Positions 34,834 to 43,476 of a stretch of DNA of 64,000 bases are shown one piece after another (position 1 is the first letter of the stretch; each line of letters begins with the position of its first letter). The position numbers were made by a program, and so were the translations under genes. The DNA comes from Bacillus sp. CGMCC 1.16541 (lineage in GTDB: Bacteria; Bacillota; Bacilli; Bacillales; Bacillaceae_H). The stretch spans positions 113,443 through 177,442 of the forward strand of contig NZ_KZ821206.1 of assembly GCF_003184905.1 (NCBI RefSeq), given 5' to 3'. The notes under the pieces were generated by a model. That model did no database searches and was not told where the DNA came from. It saw only the letters and a program-made list of their open reading frames with translations.

Positions 34834-35814
34834 TTACTTCTTTAATTCTTCAAGCGTTTTTAATTGCTCATCATACTCTTCTTGCTTCAAGCTTACATAA
34901 CCAACTTCTTCTGCAAGCGCTCCAGCATTTTCAAGCATGAATTTTGCATAATCATATACTTGCTCTTTATCTTTAACTGCAGCTGTATTTACATATGTGA
35001 ATAAAGGACGTGATAATGGTGCATACTCACCAGACATTACAGTGTCATTATTTGGTTCTACAGGTCCGTTACCACCATCAATTGGAACAACCTTTAACTT
35101 ATCTTTGTTTGCTGCATAGTAAGCATAACCAAAGTAACCAATTGCATTTTTATCACCTGTTACACCATTTACTAATACGTTGTCATCTTCAGAAAGAACT
35201 GCTGATTCGTTCATTTCTTCACCGTCTAAAATTACTTCATCAAAGTAATCGAATGTACCAGAATCATGACCTGGAGAATATAACTTAACTTCTTCTTCTG
35301 GCCAACCTTCACGAATGTCAGACCATTTTACTTTTTCACCACTGTTCACCCACATTTTTTGCAGTTCTTCAACAGTTAAGTGATCTACCCAATCATTTTC
35401 CTTATTAATAACAACTGATAAACCGTCATATGCTAATTGGAATTCTTGAACGTCGATTCCACCTTCTTCAGCTGCTTTTTTCTCTTCGTCTTTAATTGGA
35501 CGAGAAGCATTACTGAAGTCTGTTTCACCTTTTGTAAACTTTTCGAATCCGCCACCTGTACCAGATAATCCAACTGCTACTTTTACACCTGGTTGTGTAG
35601 CCATGTATTCTTCACCAATTGCCTCCATAATTGGATAAACAGTCGATGATCCGTCAATTGCAACGTTACCTTCTAATTGTTTGTTTTCTTCCCCAGACTG
35701 TTCTTGCTCTTGTCCAGATGCTCCGTTACCTCCGTTAGATTGACCACATGCAGTTGTAAATGCTAATACTGCTCCGATCATGACTGATAATGCTAGAAAC
35801 TTAAAGCTTTTCAT
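34834..35814 (-). CDS. pstS: Phosphate-binding lipoprotein PstS
   Basis: The extracellular receptor of the Pst importer. A lipoprotein signal ends FTTAC (Cys about 23), followed by a Gly/Gln/Glu-rich linker. Phosphate-binding segments are visible (IDGSSTVYPI, GLSGTGGGFEKF, GHDSGTFDYF). Full length at 326 aa. First gene of the operon, behind the four-repeat Pho box. Confidence 0.95.
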   Translation of the reverse strand: MKSFKFLALSVMIGAVLAFTTACGQSNGGNGASGQEQEQSGEENKQLEGNVAIDGSSTVYPIMEAIGEEYMATQPGVKVAVGLSGTGGGFEKFTKGETDFSNASRPIKDEEKKAAEEGGIDVQEFQLAYDGLSVVINKENDWVDHLTVEELQKMWVNSGEKVKWSDIREGWPEEEVKLYSPGHDSGTFDYFDEVILDGEEMNESAVLSEDDNVLVNGVTGDKNAIGYFGYAYYAANKDKLKVVPIDGGNGPVEPNNDTVMSGEYAPLSRPLFTYVNTAAVKDKEQVYDYAKFMLENAGALAEEVGYVSLKQEEYDEQLKTLEELKK

Positions 35815-35876
35815 TCTTTAATTCCCCCTACGACATTTGGTTGTTTTGTCCTACGAGTTATAGAATAAAGCTTAAC

Positions 35877-35915
35877 TATTAATGCTGTTTTAATCACATG
35901 TTAAGCTTTTGTAAA
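35877..35915 (-). promoter_or_regulatory. Pho box upstream of pstS
   Basis: On the minus strand four hexamers, TTTACA, TTAACA, TTAAAA and TTAATA, lie exactly 11 bp apart (35910-35915, 35899-35904, 35888-35893, 35877-35882). They match the PhoP site TTHACA with 5-bp gaps, about 63 nt before the pstS start. Confidence 0.88.
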
Positions 35916-35994
35916 GGCGCAAAATTTGTCTTATAAATCTACAACATAAAAGGACACACTATTATCTTTTGTTTTATTTATAAGTTCATACATA

Positions 35995-36032
35995 AAAAAA
36001 GCATGGAAGCCACCTTGAGCTTCCACGCTTTT
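35995..36032 (-). terminator. Terminator of pbpA
   Basis: AAGC-TGGAAGC and GCTTCCA-GCTT pair across an 8-nt loop, and the minus strand ends in seven T. Confidence 0.9.
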
Positions 36033-36038
36033 CGTTTT

Positions 36039-38207
36039 CTATTCTTCTAGGTTTTGCAATTCTTCTTGCTCTTCTTGTTCTATGACTTCTTCTTCGCCTT
36101 GTTTCTTCAAATCAAAGTATGCATCTAAAGCTGCTCTTCCCACATCTCGACTCATACTATGAGAACTGTTAGGTGTGTAAGCTGAAGGAACAACAACGGC
36201 AAAAGCCACTTCTGGGTTGTCGTAAGGAGCATATCCAACTAACGTCGAGTTACGGACTTCAATTGGTTTGGCCCCTTTCACTTTATTTGGAACGAATGCT
36301 TCTGCTGTCCCTGTTTTTCCAGCCGGTTTATAAGGCGCATTCGCAAAAGCACCGTAAGCTGTTCCATTTTGAGATTGCATTACTTGTCTAAATCCTTCTT
36401 GCACACGTTTAATTTCTTCTGTACTCATTGTTACTCGGTTTAACACTTCTGGCTCAAATGAGTGCTGTACACCACCAATTTCTTCTTCACGAATTGTAGG
36501 CTCTCGCACTTCCTTGACAATTTGTGGCTTAATACGATAACCACCATTTGCAATGGTCGATACATATTGCACTAACTGCAAGGGTGTATACGTATCATAC
36601 TGTCCAATGGCTAAGTCTAGTGCGGTACCAGGGATATCACTGCCACCTTGAAAACCAGTTGATTCATTATCAAGTTCAATTCCAGTAGAGATACCGAGTC
36701 CAAACTGACTATAATAAGAGCGTAATTGAGCAAATGTAGATGGTTTAATCGGTAACGTTCCATTTTGACGATACTTAACATCCGCCATCTCCATCACCGT
36801 TCTGAACATATAAACATTCGATGAGCGTTGTAAAGCTGTTAAATCGTTAATAGCACCAAAATTACGAACCGATTTTTTCTCTTTCGTTCCAGCAAACTTT
36901 AATGGCTGATCGACAAACACATCTCCTGGTGAAATCGCTCCGGAATCAAAACCAGCTAAAATGGTGGCTCCCTTGACAACCGATCCCATCGTGTAAGAAC
37001 TTGAAATATTGCCCAAAGCAAAATCATCAATCTTCGGTCTTCCTGTTGTGTTATCAATGGTATATTGCTTACCAGCCATCGTAAGAATTTCTCCAGTGCG
37101 AGGGTCCATTAACACGACGAAGGCACGATCTAGATGCTGTGTGCCCGGCTTGCGTTTTGTTTTTAATAACTCTTCCTCTAATACTTTTTCTACTTCTTTT
37201 TGTAGCTCCACATCAATTGTTAAAACTAAGTCACTACCTCGTTGACCTTCTGAAACTTGAATCGTCTCTAACAAGCTTCCATCCTTATTTGTCACATGTC
37301 TCACTTGCGCTTTTTGACCACTTAATACATGTTCGTATTGCTTTTCAAGATAACTTGTTCCAACACGATCATTGCGGTTATATCCTCTTGATAAGTAATA
37401 ATCAATTCGATCACGAGGCAACCCTTCGTTTGCAGACGAAACGTTTCCTAACAACGTACGAAGAGTACGGTCCTCTGGATAAAAACGTTCCCAGTATGTT
37501 GTCGTGTCAACACCTGGTAGTTGCTCTAAGTTTTCACTGACAACAGCAAACTCTTCTTTTGTTACACCACTTTTAATAATTTGTGGCGTCAGAGCATACC
37601 CCGCTTCCATTTGCCTTTTAATTGCAATCACTTTCACTTCATCTTGAAGCTCTAGTAAATCTTTTTTCGTAATGCGACTTAGTTGGCGATCATATACCTC
37701 TTGATCTGTTAGTTCGCCCTTTTCAAGCAAATCACGATCTTCTTTCGTAATCTTCTTTTCAGCTTTTTTTGGACGAGTTAAAATCCAGTAATCTTTTAGA
37801 TCTCGTTCTGTTAATCGTACTTCTTTTTGTCTAATTTCTCGATCACCCGAACCTTTGATGTCAATAAATTCTGCAGACAGCGGAACGTAAATGAGTTTGG
37901 CTAACTTTTTAGCAACCTCTAGGCGTTCTTCTGCGTTTGTTCCTTGAAAACGCGTATATGTAATCGCATTTAACGGTGCATTATCAACAATGACACGATT
38001 GTAACGATCGTAAATCCGCCCCCGTGGAACAGGCGTGTTAATTTTTACATCTTCTGTTTTTTCTACTTCCCTTTGAAAGTTTTCTCCATAAACAATTTGC
38101 ACAAGACCTAAACGCAAAATCAGAACAGAGAATAATAAAAACACAACAAAAAACAACAAATTCAACCGAAACGGCACATGCGTTCTTTTCTTCCTTTTCT
38201 TTTTCAT
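36039..38207 (-). CDS. pbpA: Class B penicillin-binding protein 2 (transpeptidase)
   Basis: Cross-links peptidoglycan during side-wall elongation. One N-terminal membrane anchor (14-37), a dimerisation domain starting PVPRGRIYDRY at 60, and a transpeptidase domain with SVVK at 409-412, SSN at 462-464 and KTGT at 631-634. At 722 aa it is complete. Position next to pstS matches B. subtilis pbpA (yqgF). The C-terminus is Glu-rich. Confidence 0.95.
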   Translation of the reverse strand: MKKKRKKRTHVPFRLNLLFFVVFLLFSVLILRLGLVQIVYGENFQREVEKTEDVKINTPVPRGRIYDRYNRVIVDNAPLNAITYTRFQGTNAEERLEVAKKLAKLIYVPLSAEFIDIKGSGDREIRQKEVRLTERDLKDYWILTRPKKAEKKITKEDRDLLEKGELTDQEVYDRQLSRITKKDLLELQDEVKVIAIKRQMEAGYALTPQIIKSGVTKEEFAVVSENLEQLPGVDTTTYWERFYPEDRTLRTLLGNVSSANEGLPRDRIDYYLSRGYNRNDRVGTSYLEKQYEHVLSGQKAQVRHVTNKDGSLLETIQVSEGQRGSDLVLTIDVELQKEVEKVLEEELLKTKRKPGTQHLDRAFVVLMDPRTGEILTMAGKQYTIDNTTGRPKIDDFALGNISSSYTMGSVVKGATILAGFDSGAISPGDVFVDQPLKFAGTKEKKSVRNFGAINDLTALQRSSNVYMFRTVMEMADVKYRQNGTLPIKPSTFAQLRSYYSQFGLGISTGIELDNESTGFQGGSDIPGTALDLAIGQYDTYTPLQLVQYVSTIANGGYRIKPQIVKEVREPTIREEEIGGVQHSFEPEVLNRVTMSTEEIKRVQEGFRQVMQSQNGTAYGAFANAPYKPAGKTGTAEAFVPNKVKGAKPIEVRNSTLVGYAPYDNPEVAFAVVVPSAYTPNSSHSMSRDVGRAALDAYFDLKKQGEEEVIEQEEQEELQNLEE

Positions 38208-38618
38208 TTAAACACCTACACTTTATGATACTAAATCATTCATATCACGTTATTTTCTGCTCGTAAAGTAAGAACTCTGTAAATACACATCCAATAATAA
38301 CCAAGTGTGTCCATCATGCAAAAAGGAACGTAAACACCATTCCATTACAAAAGGAATGATGCAACGTTCCATCTTTATTTAACTTCCATTCTTATTAAAT
38401 ACATTTAAAGATTTATTGTTAAATCACTTTCACACACTTTGTTGCTAGTGAAAAATCATTTGTTAATGTTTAAAGAAATTGAAAAGAGCTAACTTTGAAA
38501 GCTCTGCTCAAAAAAACATTTTTAACTAATCCCATGCTCAACTATTATTGTAAAAGAAATGAACGAAGATTTCTATAGTAAAAAATGTTTATCCTTTCAC
38601 CCGACAAACTTCAATCCT
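38208..38618. other. 411-bp gap between yqgE and pbpA
   Basis: No gene is seen. The stretch holds the pbpA upstream region and a hairpin at 38325-38370 that terminates yqgE. The remainder is AT-rich and unremarkable. Confidence 0.5.
38319..38370 (-). terminator. Terminator of yqgE
   Basis: An outer stem GGAACGT/ACGTTCC (38325-38331 with 38364-38370) encloses an inner ATTCC/GGAAT stem; the minus strand continues CCTTTTTG. Confidence 0.65.
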
Positions 38619-39908
38619 TCATGCTGGAGATTCTCCATCGCCTTCATTTAAAGTTGGAGGAGTGACAGGTTTTTGTCCTTCCTCTTCTTTCACACCAACA
38701 TGTTGAGGAATTCGTTTGACACAAAAGTAAATAACACTATGACCAATTCCAATAATGGATAATAAAATAGGAATACTTCTTTGTTCATCAAAGAAAGTAA
38801 CTGCTATTAAAAAAGATGAAATAGAGACAATTCGACCAATGTTTAAGAACAACTCTCTCACAACAATGTATTCAATCCGCTTTTGAACAATATCCTTTAC
38901 TCTTCCAATGACATCATAAGTTAATGACATATAAGGTACAAGCAAAATAGGATAAGCAATTGCGATGCAAATCGCATACAAAATCAGTTTTGCATAGGAC
39001 AGTTCAAAAATTAACAAAAAGACAGATCCATATAAGATTATACCGCCTATTAAAATAAACTTTAATCGATGTTCTTTTTTAATAAACCTTGAAGCAACAT
39101 AATATCCAACAAAGGCTACAGCAGAGTTTACAAGCCCAAATGTACCAAGAGCCAATTCACTATCTGTTGTAATAAACACAAGAACCGATACAACGAAAAT
39201 GAATGTACCTTCACGCAACCCTTGAAAGAAGTGAGCATTTAAAATACGACGCCAGTCCTTATTATGTTTTCGCTCAGCCAATACTTGTTTGAACATATAC
39301 TGTCCTTCTGCTGGCCTTCTTTGAAGAAACAAACTTAGAATCACAGCACTGACAAATAAAGCAAGTGAAAAACCAAAGACAATTCGATAACCGATGTACT
39401 CATAAAAGGTCGAAATCACCAAACCTGCTCCCAATGGCCCAATCATGCCAGCGAATGAATTGAGAACACCGAGAAATCCATTGAAAAAATCTCGTGTATC
39501 AGGTTCCGTAATTTCAAATGTTAGAACATTAAAAGCTAACCAGTAAAATCCATACCCTATCCCTAACAACGCTCCTAAAATGACTAGCACCTTAGACGCA
39601 TTTGTTCCAACAAACAAGACGACTAAATAAAAAACAGCTAAAAAAGAAACACCCAGTCTTAACACAATGACTCGATCAATTTTCTTAGCCCATTTTCCTG
39701 CTACGATAAATGTAATGGGTTGTAACACCACAACCGCTAAGTTATAAATAGCAAGATCAGAAAATTCTCCTGATTGCTTCCACAAATAAACGTTTACAAA
39801 TGAATTAGATATTGAAATGGATAGAGCATATAGCCCACCAATTAATAAGAGTAATACTAAATCTTTATTAACTTCTACATCTCCAACGACTTTTTTTAAT
39901 AAAGGCAT
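38619..39908 (-). CDS. yqgE: MFS-family transporter YqgE
   Basis: A 429-aa protein with about twelve hydrophobic segments in two halves, a central basic loop (LQRRPAEGQYMFKQVLAERKHNKDW is split by charges) and a cytoplasmic tail. The substrate is unknown. Between pbpA and sodA, as in B. subtilis. Confidence 0.85.
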   Translation of the reverse strand: MPLLKKVVGDVEVNKDLVLLLLIGGLYALSISISNSFVNVYLWKQSGEFSDLAIYNLAVVVLQPITFIVAGKWAKKIDRVIVLRLGVSFLAVFYLVVLFVGTNASKVLVILGALLGIGYGFYWLAFNVLTFEITEPDTRDFFNGFLGVLNSFAGMIGPLGAGLVISTFYEYIGYRIVFGFSLALFVSAVILSLFLQRRPAEGQYMFKQVLAERKHNKDWRRILNAHFFQGLREGTFIFVVSVLVFITTDSELALGTFGLVNSAVAFVGYYVASRFIKKEHRLKFILIGGIILYGSVFLLIFELSYAKLILYAICIAIAYPILLVPYMSLTYDVIGRVKDIVQKRIEYIVVRELFLNIGRIVSISSFLIAVTFFDEQRSIPILLSIIGIGHSVIYFCVKRIPQHVGVKEEEGQKPVTPPTLNEGDGESPA

Positions 39909-39973
39909 GTAAAAAACTCCTTTTCTCTTCTATCACCTAGTGTGTCAAAAAGAAAAGGAGTTATGTACATAAT

Positions 39974-40009
39974 GAAAAAACCAGAAAAGGAATACACTCC
40001 TTCTCTGGT
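39974..40009 (-). terminator. Terminator of sodA
   Basis: ACCAGAAAAGGA (39980-39991) pairs with TCCTTCTCTGGT (39998-40009), one wobble. Minus strand ends in six T. Confidence 0.92.
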
Positions 40010-40019
40010 CAGATTCTTA

Positions 40020-40628
40020 TTATTTCGCTTCTGCGTAACGTTTTGCCACTTCATCCCATTTTACTACATTAAAGAAAGCTGAAATGTAGTCTGGACGACG
40101 ATTTTGGTAGTTTAAGTAGTAAGCATGCTCCCAAACGTCTAAGCCAAGAACTGGTGTTTTACCTTCCATTAATGGGCTATCTTGGTTTGCAGTGCTTGTA
40201 ATTTCTAACTCGCCGTTGTTGACGATTAACCAAGCCCAACCAGAACCAAAGCGAGTTGTAGCAGCTTTTGCAAACTCTGCTTTGAAATTGTCATAGCTTC
40301 CGAATTTGCTGTTAATTGCATCTGCTAATTCACCAGTTGGTTCACCGCCACCATTCGGACATAAAATTGTCCAGAATAAAGAGTGATTAGCATGGCCTCC
40401 ACCGTTATTACGTACTGCTGTACGAATATCTTCTGGAAGTGCATCTAAGTCAGCAATTAATTCTTCCACACTTTTGCTTGCTAAGTCAGCTTTGCCTTCT
40501 ACTGCAGCGTTTAAGTTTGTTACATATGTGTTATGATGTTTCGTGTGGTGAATGTTCATTGTTTCCTTGTCGATATGCGGCTCTAGTGCATCATATGCAT
40601 AAGGTAATTGTGGTAATTCGTATGCCAT
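40020..40628 (-). CDS. sodA: Superoxide dismutase (Mn type)
   Basis: Disproportionates superoxide in the cytoplasm. ATG 40628 with AAAGGAGG upstream gives 202 aa; the longer frame has no site. Metal ligands: His27 ([12 protein letters not shown]), His in NHSLFW, and Asp and His in [11 protein letters not shown]. The GGHANHS region and the overall form favour Mn over Fe, though this is not decisive. Confidence 0.95.
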   Translation of the reverse strand: MAYELPQLPYAYDALEPHIDKETMNIHHTKHHNTYVTNLNAAVEGKADLASKSVEELIADLDALPEDIRTAVRNNGGGHANHSLFWTILCPNGGGEPTGELADAINSKFGSYDNFKAEFAKAATTRFGSGWAWLIVNNGELEITSTANQDSPLMEGKTPVLGLDVWEHAYYLNYQNRRPDYISAFFNVVKWDEVAKRYAEAK

Positions 40629-40780
40629 GAAAATTCCTCCTTTAAAATATGTAGACTGAATACATGGTGCAAAGCACCAATAATTTAAGATTAGCAAATT
40701 TACCCTACTCTTTCAATGAAAAAGCATTTAATTACTTCTATATAATTACCGTTTTCCCTTCTTCTATTCGAGATAAACAT

Positions 40781-40812
40781 AAAAAAGCTTCCTTATTATA
40801 ATAAGGAAGCTT
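40781..40812 (-). terminator. Terminator of the tRNA cluster
   Basis: AAGCTTCCTTAT (40785-40796) and ATAAGGAAGCTT (40801-40812) form a perfect 12-bp stem, ending in T6 on the minus strand. Confidence 0.93.
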
Positions 40813-40825
40813 GAATGTATATGTA

Positions 40826-40918
40826 TGGCGGAGGAAGAGGGATTCGAACCCCCGCGGGCTTTAACACCCCTGTCGGTTTTCAAGACCGATCCCTTCAGCC
40901 GGACTTGGGTATTCCTCC
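40826..40918 (-). tRNA. tRNA-Ser (anticodon TGA)
   Basis: A 93-nt class II tRNA with acceptor stem GGAGGAA/TTCCTCC, encoded CCA, long variable arm and anticodon loop CTTGAAA. Last of five tRNAs read leftward. Confidence 0.95.
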
Positions 40919-40937
40919 GTGTACTGTTTTTCATTAC

Positions 40938-41014
40938 TGGTGGACCCTGCAGGACTCGAACCTGCGACCGGACGGTTATGAGCCGTCTGCTCTAACCAGC
41001 TGAGCTAAGGGTCC
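40938..41014 (-). tRNA. tRNA with CAT anticodon, probably Ile2
   Basis: 77 nt with encoded CCA. Acceptor GGACCCT/AGGGTCC and anticodon stem GACGG around CTCATAA. This body resembles B. subtilis tRNA-Ile(k2CAU) rather than the elongator Met two genes away, so lysidine modification by TilS is expected. Assignment is by resemblance. Confidence 0.85.
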
Positions 41015-41016
41015 AC

Positions 41017-41091
41017 TGGCTCCACAGGTAGGACTCGAACCTACGACCAATCGGTTAACAGCCGATTGCTCTACCACTGAGCTACTGTGGA
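41017..41091 (-). tRNA. tRNA-Asn (anticodon GTT), copy 1
   Basis: 75 nt with encoded CCA and anticodon loop CTGTTAA. It differs from copy 2 only in one T-arm base pair (T-A against C-G). Confidence 0.96.
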
Positions 41092-41112
41092 ATGAAAAAC
41101 TATATATGTATT

Positions 41113-41189
41113 TGGTAGCGGCGGAGGGGATCGAACCCCCGACCTCACGGGTATGAACCGTACGCTCTAGCCAGCTGAGCTACACCGCC
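41113..41189 (-). tRNA. tRNA-Met, elongator (anticodon CAT)
   Basis: 77 nt with encoded CCA. Acceptor GGCGGTG paired with CGCCGC-type end and anticodon loop TTCATAC; closely like the B. subtilis elongator tRNA-Met. Confidence 0.92.
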
Positions 41190-41190
41190 A

Positions 41191-41265
41191 TGGCTCCACA
41201 GGCAGGACTCGAACCTGCGACCAATCGGTTAACAGCCGATTGCTCTACCACTGAGCTACTGTGGA
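41191..41265 (-). tRNA. tRNA-Asn (anticodon GTT), copy 2
   Basis: 75 nt, near-identical to copy 1. First gene of the leftward cluster Asn-Met-Asn-Ile2-Ser. Confidence 0.96.
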
Positions 41266-41332
41266 ACAATGAAACAATAACTAACGACATAGAAACTTTA
41301 TCATGATTCCGCTACCGTGTCAATACAATCTC

Positions 41333-41815
41333 TTAAAGAACAGCATATAAAAAATACCCAATCATAAATAATTGAATAACCCCTTTTGTAATTGCACCAC
41401 TAAAGAAACCGACAAGAGAACCGAACCCAATTTTTAACGCTTGTTGAAAGGATGTTTTATGAACGAGTAATTCTCCTAACACCGCACCAATAAAAGGGCC
41501 AATAATAATTCCAAGAACAGGAATAACAAAAGGACCCACCAATAAACCAATTGTACTTCCCCATATACCCGCTTTTGTTCCACCAAACTTTTTAACACCC
41601 ATTAAATTGGCCACATAATCAGCAGCAAACAAAGCTACGATTAACAAACCTTGTATAATCCAAAATAGAATTGAAAACTCTCCAAATGTATAAAAAACGC
41701 CATATAAAATAAAACCTACAGCAATAAATAACACACTTGGAATAATCGGATAAACCACCCCTACGAACGAGATGATAAACGCAATAATAATCAAGCTCCA
41801 ATACACGATGTCCAT
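41333..41815 (-). CDS. yqgC: DUF456 membrane protein YqgC
   Basis: A 160-aa protein of about five hydrophobic segments with the Gly-rich core [20 protein letters not shown] and [13 protein letters not shown] typical of DUF456. Function unknown. It lies next to sodA and the tRNAs; in B. subtilis yqgC is likewise beside sodA. Confidence 0.85.
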   Translation of the reverse strand: MDIVYWSLIIIAFIISFVGVVYPIIPSVLFIAVGFILYGVFYTFGEFSILFWIIQGLLIVALFAADYVANLMGVKKFGGTKAGIWGSTIGLLVGPFVIPVLGIIIGPFIGAVLGELLVHKTSFQQALKIGFGSLVGFFSGAITKGVIQLFMIGYFLYAVL

Positions 41816-41902
41816 TACTCTTTAGCCACTCCTATATTTTCGATCTTTTATTATTTTATCGTAAATGAATGAATTTCATAATTCTCAGCCCAACACTCTT
41901 AA

Positions 41903-43400
41903 GGGTTTTAGCGCATAAAAAAGGAGAACCTCCCCAAACAGTCGAAAAGAGTAAGCGACGAAACAAACTCAGACTGGAGGAAATCCCCTTATGCCTATTA
42001 TAAGACAAGTGAGCCTGTTTGGCATCCAGGAATTATATGACCTGGAACCTACCCAACGATACGAAGCCATTTTTTCGGCGCTGGATCTTGAGAAAATCGT
42101 CGCTGTTGTTTCAAAGAAATCGTGGCGCGGTGCCCCGGTAGAACTGAATTATCCTGCCATGGTCTGTTCTTTAATCGTTAGGCTGGTCGAGCGTATTCCG
42201 ACGATTAAAGATTTATTAAAACGTTTAAAATATGATATTCTGTTTCGTTTGAATTGCGGCTTTTTGATTTCTGATCACGTCCCACCTGAAGCATCTTATT
42301 CAAGAATGATTCAAAAACTATCAGTTTCCGATGTATTTGATCAGGAAAATGACGCCATGATTCTTCAGGCATTTACCGAAGAATTTATCACGGATGAAAA
42401 TGTAGCGATTGATGCCTCTCACTTTGAAGCACGTGATCAGGCACCAGCGAAAGAAGAAAAGCCAAAGTCTGAACCAAAGAAGCGCGGCCGTAAAACAAAA
42501 GAAGAACAGGCTGTGTTTGATCAATTAAAGAAAGAAGCTGAACTGAATCAGACGCTATTTGAAAAAGAAGTCGCTGCACAACTGGATGCCACTTATGAAG
42601 AACTACGTTCTGATATCCCAATCGAGCCACAGTGGGGCGTCAAGAAAAACAGTGAAGGGAAAAATGCTTACTGGTTCGGTTATAAAGCACATCTCGCAGT
42701 TGGAACAAAGAGTCAGTATATCTTTCAGTCTCTGATGAGTTCAGGCAGCCTGCATGACAGTAAAGCAGCGATCCCTTTGTTAAAAGGGATTGAAAAGCTT
42801 GGTCTTCCTATTCAAGTTGGCTGTATGGATGCAGGTTATGATGTGCCGGCGATCTACCAACAGTTGTTTCGGATAAATGCTCAATCTGTTATCGCTTATA
42901 ATAAGCGCCGTGAAAAGGAAGTGCCTGGGTTCAATGAACACTTTGCCCCAACCTGTGTCAGAGAGCACGCCTATCGGTATGACAGCTTTGATCCAAATTG
43001 GAAAACCATTAAATTCACACGTCCGAAGGAATGTGCCGATTGTCCACTCGCAAAGGATTCGCTTTGCCAGAAAACATTTAAGTTCAAAATCGAAAGCGAT
43101 CTGAGGCGTTATACAGTACCTGCGAGAGGATCGAAAAAATGGAAAGCACTTTTTGCCGAACGAACCGCTGTTGAACGTGTAAATGCCTATCTGAAAGAAT
43201 TTTTTCAGTTGAATAATGTTAGACACCGTACCGGAAAGAAAGCGAAGCTGCATTTAAGCTTGATCACGCTTTTATTCAATGCATCTAAAGATCGGATTAA
43301 TCGTTTATTACAAGGTGAAATGGCAAATCAACAAACTGCTTAAGCTTCAAATGAAAGATTAAAAAATATCGATTTTAGAGAACAGGCGCTTTATTGGCTT
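41903..43400 (+). mobile_element. Insertion sequence (IS1182-like), limits approximate
   Basis: One transposase gene with more GC-rich codon use than its neighbours, between two native minus-strand genes. The flanks share only a short GCGC-containing similarity (near 41903-41916 and 43384-43398), not a convincing terminal repeat, and no target duplication could be fixed. The ends are therefore estimates. Confidence 0.65.
41991..43343 (+). CDS. IS1182-like DDE transposase
   Basis: A 450-aa transposase starting at ATG 41991 behind TGGAGG. An N-terminal HTH/dimerisation region (1-120), then the first DDE Asp in VAIDASHFEA (about 141), a Lys/Glu-rich insertion (150-185), the second in GCMDAGYDVP (about 282), and a C-terminal ERTAVERVNAYLKEFF with the catalytic Glu. 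A Cys cluster ADCPLAKDSLC (about 353-363) is common in IS1182 and ISL3-like transposases. The frame looks intact. Confidence 0.9.
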   Translation: MPIIRQVSLFGIQELYDLEPTQRYEAIFSALDLEKIVAVVSKKSWRGAPVELNYPAMVCSLIVRLVERIPTIKDLLKRLKYDILFRLNCGFLISDHVPPEASYSRMIQKLSVSDVFDQENDAMILQAFTEEFITDENVAIDASHFEARDQAPAKEEKPKSEPKKRGRKTKEEQAVFDQLKKEAELNQTLFEKEVAAQLDATYEELRSDIPIEPQWGVKKNSEGKNAYWFGYKAHLAVGTKSQYIFQSLMSSGSLHDSKAAIPLLKGIEKLGLPIQVGCMDAGYDVPAIYQQLFRINAQSVIAYNKRREKEVPGFNEHFAPTCVREHAYRYDSFDPNWKTIKFTRPKECADCPLAKDSLCQKTFKFKIESDLRRYTVPARGSKKWKALFAERTAVERVNAYLKEFFQLNNVRHRTGKKAKLHLSLITLLFNASKDRINRLLQGEMANQQTA

Positions 43401-43432
43401 TTTTTAAAAGAGCAATTATGAAATCGATTCAA

Positions 43433-43469
43433 ATAAAAAAAGAAAGCCACACTTCAAAAAGTGCGGCTT
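43433..43469 (-). terminator. Terminator of the Na/Pi cotransporter gene
   Basis: AAGCC-CACTT (43444-43454) pairs with AAGTG-GGCTT (43459-43469) with one mismatch; T-rich on the minus strand. Confidence 0.85.
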
Positions 43470-43476
43470 CTTGCAA

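Noticed and set aside
40815-41003. Plus-strand frame reading through the tRNA genes
   Set aside because: It is the antisense of tRNA-Ser and tRNA-Ile2, a well-known false gene in annotations.
42321-43253. Minus-strand frames inside the transposase gene
   Set aside because: Shadows of a strongly coding plus-strand gene.
41903-43398. Terminal inverted repeats of the IS around GCGC words
   Set aside because: Only the GCGC core and a few bases agree, too little to call a repeat.
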